NCBI GenBank assembly: GCA_029204225.1
Contig: CM055096.1
Location: 68,207,741 to 68,271,740 of the forward strand
DNA from: Diphasiastrum complanatum
Lineage: Eukaryota; Streptophyta; Lycopodiopsida; Lycopodiales; Lycopodiaceae
Reading direction: 5' to 3'
DNA length: 64,000 bases
A program made the position numbers and the translations under genes. The notes under the pieces are model-generated. The model saw only the letters and a program-made list of their open reading frames with translations, was not told the DNA's origin and ran no database searches. Below, in pieces: positions 33,029-43,429 of the stretch (positions are counted from its first letter, which is position 1; every line of letters starts with the position of its first letter).

Positions 33029-33890
33029 AAACATTTTTGTCCTAAAAAATGAAGACGCTTGTCTGATCAGTTTGATCGCCTTGATTAAAAATCAAGTACA
33101 CATTGATAGAACCTCAAAACAATCAAAACAAATGTAGACAAATGGAGAGAATCACTCAAAATTGCTTCCAAAACCAAGATTGGTGTCTCACATTGATTAT
33201 GGCCAAATGTGGCTCTATATATACAATAAGTGGGAGCTTGTGGTACTGATCATCCCTATGATCCCACATAGGGCGGTACGATGAACGGTACCTAGAGATT
33301 ACTTGCCTTCACCCAAACCACTTTTAGAAAAAAGAGTTATGCAGTCATCTGAACCACGTTGACAGAGACAGAAACTATCCTCTTCTGACCATATTTCTGG
33401 AAGCCTAGAAAACATCCATTGGCTGGAGGAGCACGGAGCGATCGAACAAGCCACCAAGGTTGGAAGAGGCTTTCCTCAGTCCCTATCATAAGGGCATTGT
33501 GGGCCCTTTCACTTTTAGAGATTTTTGGCGAAACCAACCCCACGTCCGAAAAACCACACTTAGCACTTAGCAATACCATCAAACACTATCTATTCAAACA
33601 CTTAACAATTAACACTATCTATTCAAAACTTATCTTTCGTCTCTTCACTTTCTTTCACAAAAACAAAAAAATAAACTTTATCTTTCAAACAAAAAGCAAA
33701 ACAAAAACTTCAAAAGCTTTTAAATCTTCAAGCATCAATCTCATAGCATCAACAGCAACCTCAAAGCATCAGAAGCATGAATTGGTCTTCAAGAATCTCA
33801 ATAATCGCCCCAAAGACGTCTTCAATCGCTCCAACCTACACAAAACAAAGTGAGGAAAAAGGCGCTAGATCGCACAAATTTGGAAAATTG
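33029..33890. other. Spacer, no gene seen
   Basis: It includes AATCAAAACAAA-type simple sequence and an A/C-rich tract at 33575-33760. Short frames here look spurious. Confidence 0.4.
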
Positions 33891-33896
33891 AAACAG

Positions 33897-34243
33897 ACGT
33901 CGGAATCCGACGTTTTCAAATAAAAGTCGGGATCCGACGTCTGTGTCAGGCCCGGACACCATAGATGCCGTGAACAGACTTTTTAATTGGTGACGTGGAC
34001 GTCGGAATCTGACGTCCACGTCGGATGAGACGTAAATATTTTTTAAAGAAAGAAATGTCACACCATATCCACGTCCAGATGTTGGATTCCGACGAGCACT
34101 TTAAAAATTGGTTGCCGCCACAATTTCCTGATTACCAAACATCAATTTTGGGATTTTTTGCCTGGACGTCGGATTCCAACGTGTCGAATTGCAACAGATT
34201 ATAAATTTTTTGAAAATACATCGGACGCCCACGTCAAAATCCA
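33897..34243. repeat. Cluster of ACGTCGGAATCCGACGT palindromes
   Basis: A perfect 17-bp palindrome-like word at 33897-33913 recurs in degraded form at 33925-33943, 33992-34024, 34071-34094, 34161-34186 and 34221-34243. All are built from GACGTCGG and TCCGACGT halves. Spacing is irregular, 27-90 bp. The words combine ACGT cores with the DRE/CRT core CCGAC. Confidence 0.8.
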
Positions 34244-34589
34244 CGCAATATTTAATTGTGATATTCTATGCACATAATCTTTACTGATGAATTACAATGA
34301 CTCACAGAATGTGTATTTTTAATACGATATGCCTAAACAAACAAATCTTGATCAATCTACTCATTTAACCAATTAACTTTAACCAAGAATAATCCGACTA
34401 CTTAAGTTAACTGCTAATGATTTAGAAGTCTCAAAGTTCTAGGTATAGGCCACTAATATAACACCACATTTAGATCTTCTTCTACACTATCTGGCATCAT
34501 TGAGTTAAGAAATCATCATGGCTTAGTACTTACAAAACAAATAGTAGATCCGCAAGTCTTGACTCACACACCCACAACATATGAAATCC

Positions 34590-35300
34590 TGATGAGAATG
34601 GTTCAAGAGTTTTTGTTTGACACATCATGACAAGACTATTCATCTTGGAGACTCTAGCTCTCTCAAGATCAAAGGTAAAGGAATAGTCACCAGCAAATTT
34701 GATGACGGTTCATCTTGACTTATCAAGATGTTTTATATGTTTCAACTATGACTAAGAATTTATTATCTACCAGTAGAATTGTTGATAAAGGCCATACTAT
34801 CGTATTCAATGCAAATTAATGCCTTATTCGAGACAAACAACTCGAATGTTATGGTTAAAGATTATAGAGATGGTCATCTCTATACTTTAAGTCATGAATG
34901 AGCGTTTACATCTCAAGAGAAATCTTTGTCTACACCTTCATCAGACAAGAATGTCATATGGTCTCAATGCCTAGGACATCTCCATATGAGACCTATAAAT
35001 TATATGTTCTGTAAGGCTTAGACATCAACAAGTCATCACCAAAGTAGACCTATGAGACTTGTATTTTTTGGTAAGCATGCGATCAAAATTTCCCAAAGGC
35101 CAAGATCATAGAGCTAAAGGCATTCTAGATTTGATTCATTGTGATCTCTAGGGCCCGATGCAAGCTCCATTATACAAAGGATTGATGTATTTCATTACAT
35201 TTATTGATGATGTTTCTCAACAAACGACTATCATGTTCATCAAGATCAGAAGCATTTCATGATTTCAAAATGAAAAAACATGAATTTATATTTGGTTCAA
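34590..35300 (+). pseudogene. Heavily decayed copia fragment (protease to integrase)
   Basis: Broken + strand frames give LYVSTMTKNLLSTSRIVDKG (about 34730), an H-lacking GAG-pre-integrase trace VWSQCLGHLHMRPI (about 34960) and an integrase trace LDLIHCDL, GPMQAPLYKGLMYFITFIDD (about 35130-35210). At least ten stops or shifts occur. It belongs to a copia lineage different from A-D. Confidence 0.75.
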
Positions 35301-35544
35301 ACACCTGTAGAACAACTAATCAGATAGATCTTCATTCTACCAACAAAGCGTGCAGTTTACTTGACAAAGGATGAGAAAGAAACGAACGTGAACTCGAAAC
35401 TTTTCTATTCATGACTAACTCGAAAAGATTTGCGAAATTTGACTTGGAGTCAACTTGAAAGATTCGCGAAACAGTTTCTTGTGGAAGCTCGTGGCTTCCT
35501 TGTTGAAGCTCAAAAGATTCGCGAACAAAATCTTGTCACAAATT

Positions 35545-36197
35545 TTTTTTTTTTCTTCATCAATGAGACCATCAAGGTCCTATTGGAGGAATTCTTTGTG
35601 ATCCATAGAACCTATACGTCTTATTCTCCTCGCGGTAATGGGCAAGCAGAATCATCCAATAAGATCATGTGTAGCGTGCTCTCAAAAACAGTTGAAGCTA
35701 GCAGATCAGATTGGGAACACAAGTTGCATGCTGCTCTGTGGGCATTCAGGACAACATATAAGGGAAGCACTGATCAAACACCTTTCCAATTGGTATATGG
35801 TCAAGATGCTGTAATGCCAATAAAGTTTTTAGTCCCTTCATTAAGGATTGCCACAATGCAACACCTTAATGAATCCAAATCTCTACAACTGTGCCACGAA
35901 GCTCTGCATAAACTCTGTGAAACACGCTTACTAGCTGTGCATGCACTGGCAGCTGAAAAGGAAAGACGCAAAGCATGGCATGATCGCATGTTACAAAAGA
36001 AGGATCTTCGTTCTGGAGATCCGGTCCTGATGTATAAACCAAGGCGATCAAGGGAAAATTAAAGTTCACAGGCGACGGTCCTTATCGGATCAAAGAAATT
36101 CTTAATCATGGAGCCGTGAATCTGGAGAAGCTAGATGGGACATTGTTCGATACACCCATCAACGGTAGCCGGTTGGACAAGTACTGGCCACCGTAGT
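35545..36197 (+). pseudogene. Ty3/gypsy integrase C-terminal half
   Basis: The frame 35550-36062 encodes ETIKVLLEEFFVIHRTYTS, YSPRGNGQAESSNKIM, WEHKLHAALWAFRTTYKG and TPFQLVYGQDAVMPIKF, the last part of a gypsy integrase core and its GPY/F-type tail. After a one-base shift at 36060, KFTGDGPYRIKEILNHGAVN and LDGTLFDTPINGSRLDKYW finish the polyprotein at 36197. The section upstream of 35545 (three AAGATTCGCGAA-like words and a T run) is unrelated, so the element is truncated there. Confidence 0.9.
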
Positions 36198-36560
36198 GAG
36201 ATAGATCCAGGTTGGTGGTGGCATGTGACGAAAAGCTATTCTGCTAGGCCATCACAACTAGATCTAGGAAGATCAAGCCAAATCAACCTAGATCCATCAA
36301 GATTCAGCCAGATCTGACAAGATCGAAAAAATCCATCAAGATCCAAGAGGGATCTAGATCCAGATAAGATAAAAAAAAAAGTAGATCATCAGATTACGCC
36401 AATAAGTCCCCCAAATTTGCAGATCAAAAACCTCGATTTCAGTAACTATGGCAAATTAAGGATAGATTTTACCCAAAACTGATGGAGCTGCTATCAAATA
36501 TTCATCAGAACTCCAACAGTCAGATCTAACATGGATGAAGCTGATTACCAGTTTGCAAAA
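36198..36560. repeat. AGATC-rich low-complexity region
   Basis: AGATC/GATCT words recur about every 10-15 bp between 36200 and 36370, followed by AT-rich DNA. It lies just beyond the gypsy polyprotein end, where a 3' untranslated region or LTR is expected, but LTR ends could not be set. Confidence 0.45.
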
Positions 36561-37150
36561 GTTAAAAATCAGTGAATATAAAGATCTCGCAAAAAACACT
36601 CTAAAAGAGCATTTTTTTAATGATTTTTGGAGATCCCCTAGTAGATAGCTCTTGAAACTTGGACTGCCACTAGATCTGACCCAGATGCATCCATGAAAAT
36701 CTTTGCGAGAGTTCTTGATGGAGAAATCATCATTTTTGAGTGTATGTGAGGGTTCCCAGAAACTGAACCTTCAGGACCTTCGCAGAGCATCAAGATCATC
36801 CTACCAACCTTCGCAAGGGGCATAAATGGAATCAGAGCAGTAAAATTAGCTTGTCTACGTGGTTTGATCTTGAAACTCCAACCACAGGAATATGTTGTGC
36901 GAGAGATCACCTCCTGCGAGAGTTGAACCCTCGCAGACAGTCTGAACTCTCACAGAACCTTCATAGGCCAGTCAAATCACCTTCTGAACTCTCATAGACT
37001 TCTCTGAGGTCTTAGAATTTTGTGAAGAAGGTCTCTACCAAAATTTGGGTCGAACTAAACAAGGGAAAGTGGATTTCACCTAGTACGCACTCTAAATTCC
37101 GCTATATAAGGGCTAAATTCGAGTCATTTGTCACCTTTACTGGTGAACTC
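36561..37150. other. Non-coding region with repeated CTTCGCA / CTCTCGCAG words
   Basis: CCTTCGCAGAGC, CCTTCGCAAGG, CCCTCGCAGACAG, GCGAGAGTTC and ACTCTCATAGAC recur between 36690 and 37005. No frame supported. Possibly the leader of a retroelement, since family X copy 2 follows. Confidence 0.4.
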
Positions 37151-37152
37151 TA

Positions 37153-38165
37153 GGCACAACTACGAATTTATGAAGCAGAGAATACGCGCCTGGGGGCGGA
37201 AGTGAAAGCCTTACAAAGTGAAAAACTCACTTGGCTAGCTCAACCTGCACCAGACTCAAGGTCGCTCTCTCAAGCAGAGATAAATTTCTTTAGGCGTCAG
37301 GTGCAGGTATATAGCCAAACGTTAAATAGCTACCAGACAGAGTTCGACAAGTACCGGGCAAACGCAACTCACGAGCTTGCCCAGGCCAAACAAGCCCTCA
37401 AGGCTTGCCAGGAGCACATGGAGAAGTAGACCCAACCCACCCCAATGGTAATTCCACCGCCACCTGTTTTTGATGCTGCACAGGCAAGCACAAGCCAGGA
37501 CCAAGGCCAACAAGCAGTAGGGGAGTTAAGTCAAGATCAAGGGTCCGAAGGCCAAGATCAAGGACCAGCTAATACGGGTGCTGACATGCGAGCCCACGGC
37601 CAAGACGCAGGTCCGAGCCAAAGCCAAGAGGAAGTTCAGGCCTCATCATCAAGAGGTTTGCGCACCATATCTGCCAGCCGGGCCTCCAAAGACCAAAGTC
37701 CGTGGAGGAGAAAATAAATGAATTTCTAGCTAAATATTCCCACGAGTCATCAAGAGACGGCTGGCAGATATCATTTTCGGTGTAGACAATAAAAGGTAAT
37801 GAGCTGCAAGCACTACTTGCCCTCCAACCACAATCAGAGTGGCATCAACAACTCTTTCAAAGAGACCCTATGGCCATCAGGGCCTATGTGACAAGTCTGC
37901 AACAACTACTGGTGAACGTGCACCTCTTGCCATGCACACGACGATCCAAATGGGCGAAATGCGACAACCCTTTGGACAAGATCACCATTCAAAATTTCAA
38001 TTGGCCAAGGATCCATTCAAAACATGGTTGGAATACGGATGTAGACGTCTGAAGGGCTCTCACCATATTTGCCAGTAAATATTTCAACTACCCTGATCCA
38101 ACGGTCCGCGTGGTAGCCACTTACGCTCGGGACTTAGAGCATTTAATGGGGATTGAAACCAAGTG
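37153..38165 (+). pseudogene. Gag-like family X, copy 2 (partial)
   Basis: The first frame, to 37429, holds LSQAEINFFRRQVQVYSQTL then ELAQAKQALKACQEHMEK, matching the coiled-coil-like block of copy 1 at 27030-27287. A Gln/Asp/Gly repeat section (37445-37717, with QDQG words) follows. Then come frames with RAYVTSLQQLLVNVHLLPC, DKITIQNFNWPRIHSKHGW, and YARDLEHLMGIETKWD, which parallel the DKITIRTPNWPIIHQ...RWDD block of copy 1. Frame shifts occur at about 37430, 37720 and 38050. It ends where an antisense gypsy RT begins. Confidence 0.6.
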
Positions 38166-38189
38166 GGATTGCATTACTCTTTGAAACAA

Positions 38190-40130
38190 ATTTGGTGCAT
38201 TACAGAGTCCAAACGACATTACTTTGTAGGCATAGGTGCCCCATTCTGTTGCAAAAGCAGTTTTGTGACGATCTGCAGGTGCAATCTTAACCTGGTTGTA
38301 ACCACTAAATCCATCCAGGAAACTATAAGCTTCCACTCCAGCAAGGCGATCCAGAATGCTTTCAATAAAAAGTAACAGAAAGTGATCCTTCCTCGTCACT
38401 TTGTTCAAGGCCTTGAGATTCACACAAATTCTCAATTTCCCATTCTTCTTAGGAATAATGACAATTGTTGAAACCCATTCCGTATGCTCGATCTCATAAA
38501 TGAAATCGGCATCAAGCAGTCTCTGAAGCTCTTTCTTTATCAGATCTGCAACATTAGGATTATAGCGATAGAATTTTGTAACCTTTGGAATTGCATCAGG
38601 TACTAAAGGTATGGTGTGTTCAATAACTGACGTCGGAATATCCTTCAGATCTTGATAAGTCCATGCAAAACAATCTTGATACTTAATAAATAATGTTCGG
38701 AGTGCTTAAAACTGTTCAGGATTAAGTTGTGATCCAACGTGTACAATCTTTTTTGGTTCTCCTAGTTCAGCAAGATTCACAGCATGTGTTCTAGCTGGGC
38801 CATCGTAAACATCTTTCGATTCTGGCACCTGTTCTTCGGGTTCAAGATGTACTTTGAGTAATATGATAACCACATCATCCAGTGTATAACGTTTAAAATG
38901 TTCGAGCATATCATGCTGGACTACATCTGCTTGTTCTTTGTCAAAAGGACTTCTCTTGGATCTTCGCTTAGCCTTCTTAGCAGGAATTGATCATGGAGGT
39001 GATGACTTCTGAGAAGATAAACTCTTCTTCGAAGGTGAAGACTTCCTAGACGATGATGTCTTGCTAGAACTCTGACTTGTAGAATCATCCTTGACTTTTC
39101 CTTTGCCTTTATCCAGTAAGGGTGGCACATTCTTTGAATCAATCTTTTTGAGAAAGATTTTCCCATTTCAATATAATGTTGCTTGGCTTGTTTCTTCGTC
39201 ATTGACCCTGTGATCCTGTCTTCCTTCAATATAACTGCTTTTGGCAGTTTAATTGTTGGTTCATCAAGAATATTACGCATTCCAAATCTGGTCGGATCCA
39301 TATGATCTAGAATATGCTCATCAGTAAGTTCTGCATTGTCATCATAAGTCAAGACATAACTCACATGAATGAGTTCATCTTCAATTGGATCTGGTATAGG
39401 TTTCGTTGATATCCAAGTTACGTTCAGCACATTCAATGGAAAAGTGATCGGTGTATCCAAGGTTCGATCCAATAATGAAATCTCGCTCAAATCTAACTAA
39501 TTATCTTGTTGACACATGTATCCTGTTGTACAGTCAATCGTTGCAAGAGCTTCATTCCAGTTGATAGTGTCGGTTTGAGAATCGTAATGAACTCCCAAAT
39601 TTTTTTCTGGTCGGTCACAAGTATGATCCGTTGTTGATGAATCATCATCTTCTTTTTGAACCACTGGTTTGATAGTCCAAGTTGCAGGATTGACCTTGAC
39701 TGCACGTTCACGATTTTCAAAAGTGATTTTTTGGTACCCCAGTTATGAATTACTTGCGCAACTTGTAACCATGGGCGTCCCAATAGGACTCGGTACACAT
39801 TTGGTGCTTCTGGTAGGTCCATTACTATGAAAGTAATGACGAACTATACTCCGACAATTTTGACAGGTATATCTTCAACCATTCCTAGCGGACGAACTGT
39901 TGTTTGATCAGCTAGCTTAATGGCAAAAGTCGCAGATTTTATCTTTGTAAGGCCCCATTTTGCACATAGCTTTGTAGAAATCAGGTTAACTCCCGAATCG
40001 CCATCTATCACAGCTGCTTCATTAGGAAATTGTCTATGTTGTATCGGCAAGGTGATATTTTTTTGTTCACTTTCCCAGGCTGCTCGCTAGAAGGGTGGGT
40101 CTCAATATCCAATATCATTTTCACATGCTG
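38190..40130 (-). pseudogene. Ty3/gypsy protease to RT fragment
   Basis: In coding order, 40050-39844 has AVIDGDSGVNLISTKLC, a retroviral-type aspartic protease whose DSG-like core is altered by an inserted Gly-Asp. 39822-39493 has YRVLLGRPWLQVAQVIHNWG. 39490-38921 and 38909-38706 form the acidic linker. From about 38640 the RT begins with VSTIVIIPKKNGKLRICVN, continues LKALNKVTRKDHF, LDGFSGYNQVKIAPADRHKT and TYAYKVMSFGLCNAPNLFQR, and breaks off near 38190 before the YxDD catalytic box. RNase H and integrase are absent on this side. Confidence 0.9.
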
Positions 40131-40159
40131 CTCGACGAAACATTTATATATTTGAAAAG

Positions 40160-40320
40160 TTTTATTTTATGTATATTTGAGAAATGCTACGTTACGTAAA
40201 AGATTGATATCAAGGTTTCTATTGGTCCACATGGCTATGAAAATGAAAAATAAAAGTTAAAAAGACATCTTTTTCAAAAGCCCTCGTTGGGCTCTGATTC
40301 TCTCTAATGGCTCATGACTT
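40160..40320. repeat. Dispersed repeat, copy 2 (TACGTTACGTA family)
   Basis: Diverged match in the same orientation and block order to 4150-4335. Confidence 0.45.
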
Positions 40321-40579
40321 ATGCAAACTAAAAAAGTATTTGCTTTTGCTTATGGCTCACGCATTGTTTTGTACGAACTTTTAATGTCAACAAATACCTG
40401 TTAGTTTAGCCCTCAACAAAGCTTTCAGCCTTAAAAGTTAAGACAACGACCACATAATATCCTTTAAAATTAACTTTTTTCAAACTCCATTGATCTACAT
40501 TAACAAATAGTATTGCCTTTGCAAGGCAAGGCCAAGAGGTGTAGGATTTCTCTTTTCTACATTCAGCATGCACAAATTG

Positions 40580-41055
40580 AGCCAGCCTCGGAGACAAACC
40601 CCAGCCTCGCTGGGGCTTTAGAGCACCACCCGTGCGTGGGACGGGTTTGGCCCCGATGCCCCCTAGCGCCTGACGCATGTCCGCAGGGGGTGCTCGCCAA
40701 AATTTGGGGCGAAGATTTTTGTCGGACGGCGCCAGGCCGCGTTCTCCCACGGCTCTGGCCGCGGTCCTAGGTACCGCGGGTGGCGCCAGTCAGCCGCAGG
40801 CTGGGCGCCGGGCGGGTGGAGCCAAAGCGGGTGACGTGGGAGGGGTTTGGCCCCGGTGCCAAAATTTGGGGCGCGAAGATTTTTGTCGAACGGCACCAGG
40901 CCGCGGACCCTCACGATGCTGGGCCGCGGTCCCAGGTAGCGCGGGTGGCGCCAGGCAACCGCAAGCTGGGCGCCGAGCAGAGCGGGTGGAGCCAGGCAGC
41001 CTGCACGCAGCGCTGGGCAGCCGCAGAGGCTAGACAGGTGCGTTGGGCACCCGGG
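40580..41055. repeat. GC-rich island with imperfect tandem duplication
   Basis: GC content is roughly 65-70% in a window that is otherwise clearly AT-rich. GGGTTTGGCCCCG(A/G)TGCC occurs at 40643 and 40843, and AAAATTTGGGGCG...AAGATTTTTGTCG at 40699 and 40861, followed in both by ACGGC(G/A)CCAGGCCGCG and a (G/C)GGTGGCGCCA block. The two units differ by about a 38-bp insertion. ORFs on both strands through it look like products of GC-rich composition rather than genes. Confidence 0.75.
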
Positions 41056-41056
41056 C

Positions 41057-41083
41057 ACACACACACACACACTCACACACATG
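41057..41083. repeat. (CA)n microsatellite
   Basis: Short CA array with one CTCA interruption. Confidence 0.9.
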
Positions 41084-41263
41084 CAAGCAACATATTCACT
41101 CCCAATTTCCTTGCAAAAATGCTTATAGGGTATAATATGGATGCTTAGACACATGGCATCCGGGCACCGAGTTAAAAAAACAAAAAACGTGGTAAGGAGG
41201 CCACCGGGGCCAAACCGCCACAGTGTGGCCCGTGCTCGCAATATGCGAGGCCCCGCCTCCCTT

Positions 41264-41264
<1 letters not shown>

Positions 41265-41296
<32 letters not shown>

Positions 41297-41312
41297 TCTC
41301 TCTCTCTCTCTC
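41265..41312. repeat. Compound (GT)n(CT)n microsatellite
   Basis: About 14 GT units run directly into about 9 CT units. Confidence 0.95.
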
Positions 41313-41428
41313 TTTTTCACATCACATATGTGTATAAATGTTCTTCAAGGGAAGTATATGATTTGTCTCTCTCTCTGCCCCTCTCGCGAGCACAAGCGCT
41401 GGCGCACGCATGCAAGAGCAGAACATCG

Positions 41429-42004
41429 ATGACGTCTCAACAGGGAAAAGCTGATCTCCAAAACCCAAGTCATAATTGCCGACAAAGATTTGTGAGAGTT
41501 AAGAAGCGTAGAGAAGCCGGATTGCCAAGAACTCGCTTGGGTGTAGAGACAAAGCCTACCCATCAATCTGATCAGGTAGAGCCTGGTCTCTTTGAAGCTG
41601 ATTTACTGTCATCTCTTACTGTATCTCCTACCATGCAGTCTGAAGATATTTCGAGGAGCCACGAGCTTGTTGCCATCACAAGCACACATCCAGAATCTAC
41701 AGAGCAGAACTGCAATGGAGACATCAGTACTCCAGCGGATACTAGACAACGTTGGTTGAGATCATGGGTGCAATCATACCACAGGGTTTTGAAAGCTTTG
41801 GGTAGATGGAAGGAAACTAAGCGGATCGAGGAAGTACGGAGGCGTGCGCCTTTGGTTATTCATCTAGGCCATAAGTCTGTTGACAATTACGTGGCTAATG
41901 AAGGGCGGTTAAAGTGCTTGTGTCATTATTATACCTATATCACTGGCAATGACAGTTCTTTGGTCGACGAATGGCGAAGCTTTTCTGATAAGGTCAGCGC
42001 ATAA
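41429..42004 (+). CDS. ORF of unknown function, 191 residues
   Basis: ATG at 41429 opens a 191-codon frame ending at TAA 42004. The same frame is open upstream to 41141, but that part translates microsatellite sequence, so the ATG after it is the better start. The product is basic in its first half (FVRVKKRREAGLPRTRLG), Ser/Thr-rich in the middle, and Trp/Arg-rich toward the end (RQRWLRSWVQSYHRVLKAL, then RWKETKRIEEVRRRAP). No domain, signal peptide or membrane helix is recognised. The composition is not repeat-like, so it could be an exon of a host gene, but no splice partners were found. Confidence 0.4.
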   Translation: MTSQQGKADLQNPSHNCRQRFVRVKKRREAGLPRTRLGVETKPTHQSDQVEPGLFEADLLSSLTVSPTMQSEDISRSHELVAITSTHPESTEQNCNGDISTPADTRQRWLRSWVQSYHRVLKALGRWKETKRIEEVRRRAPLVIHLGHKSVDNYVANEGRLKCLCHYYTYITGNDSSLVDEWRSFSDKVSA

Positions 42005-42640
42005 GCAGGTCGAGTACTTTTGTGATCTCCTTCCATCGCAATCGTCAGGATCTCAGTGATAAAAACCAAGGGATAAAGTTCTAGAACCACATCATTTATA
42101 CTATCCAATTATCAGAGGGATGATTCTATTGAGTACTCAGCAATGATGCCCTTATTCTGGATTGATTTTGAGCCCAATGAGAGCTTCGGACAAAACCAAG
42201 TGAAGTCAGGAGAACCTTATACCCAACCAGTGGAAAAGGTAGAAATCCAGCAAGGAAGTCCGTCAGTGTGCCTTCGCACATAGAAGCAAGGAAGGTTGAA
42301 CAAAGTCGCACTCCAGTTAAGCGGATGCTTCTGATTGCCTTTATTTTTAACATTTTGATGTGATCAAGAAAGTTTCAGATATCCATGCTGACAATAGATT
42401 ACAGCACTGTTGACGAAGTTCTAGCTGATAATTCTCAGATATTGTGAGCTTCCTGAGATTCTTCCGATGTTTATGTTTGTTATGATAAGAAGTTTCTAGC
42501 TCTGCGTTAGAAGATTCAATTCTAATTCCATGCATATATGCGGATGCAATCCTCACTGCTTTCGTTGCCTAATTTGAGAATGCACCATGCAGATTTTCCC
42601 TTGATCGGTTGCTTTTAGTACTTTGTTTCTTTGATTAACT
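42005..42640. other. Spacer, no gene seen
   Basis: No supported frame or repeat. Confidence 0.4.
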
Positions 42641-42644
42641 CAAG

Positions 42645-42920
42645 ATGGCAAGTCCACTCCAATATTCTCTCAATTCAGAGGGGCCAATTGGCAGGTACAT
42701 AATTGTAAGGTAAAGTCCTACAGCAAGCTTTGCACCTCCTAGTGCCCTACCCGAGTACTGTCCTGCCTTTGGGTGGGGCACAGGCGAGAAGTTAAAGTCC
42801 CTGTTCCATAGTGTAAACCTAGGAACTTTATGCTTTTTGGTTTCCAAGGGAAGTCTGAAACATATGACCAAAGAAACTTTGGATGTCAAAGTAATCAAGT
42901 GAGGTAATGCTTTGCCCATG
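42645..42920 (-). mobile_element. tRNA-derived SINE, older and longer copy
   Basis: On the minus strand, GACATCCAAAGTTTCTTTGG (about 42885) and then TTCCCTTGGAAACCAA (about 42840) match GGCATCCAAAGTTTCTTTGG and TCCCCTTGGAAACCAA of the tRNA-like copy at 54633-54717 with the same spacing. Box B has decayed here. The sequence continues some 200 bp with CGCCTGTGCCCCACCCAAAGG and other GC-richer DNA, which could be the SINE body missing from the other copy. Confidence 0.5.
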
Positions 42921-43355
42921 CCTTTATGCTAGTAATGCCTTACTTGGGCAAAAGGTTATACTTGAAGGTCTTTATGGTTTCATTAACCCTTATTAGTTAG
43001 GCCCCTTTTGGCCTACTCCTCGGATGCCACGAGAAGCAACTAATTTATAGTAAAGGAATGGGTCGACATATTACATTGCTAGTTTAAACAATGTTAGCCC
43101 ACTCCTTCTGGCTGCTTTTCTCACAATTATGGTTTTCTTTCATATTTGGAGCTCTAAAGCCCTAATTTCCTATTAGGGTTTTGCATCACTTGTATGAATG
43201 AGTCAAAATATTTTGTGCAACAAGCTTTTAGAAAGAGGCCCACATGCCATTCTTGAGATGCTCTCACAAGCCAACTCACATTATGGTCTTGGAAAAAGTG
43301 TTAATGGGAGATGAGGAGGCCCTCAACATGCAAGAGTCACATATTTTTATCATAG

Positions 43356-43358
<3 letters not shown>
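42921..43358. other. Spacer, no gene seen
   Basis: It holds a TATTAGTTAGGCCCCTTTTGG-type stretch but no gene. Confidence 0.4.

Positions 43359-43426
<68 letters not shown>
43359..43426. repeat. (CT)n microsatellite
   Basis: 34 uninterrupted CT units. Nearby ORFs that cross it are artefacts. Confidence 0.98.

Positions 43427-43429
<3 letters not shown>

Noticed and set aside
40580-41055. Ribosomal DNA
   Set aside because: GC content and CCGCGG words suggested rDNA spacer, but no conserved 18S, 5.8S, 25S or 5S sequence was recognised.
40663-41241. Long ORFs of 118-192 codons on both strands through the GC-rich island
   Set aside because: GC-rich DNA has few stop codons; overlapping frames on both strands, tandem duplication and no domain make coding unlikely.
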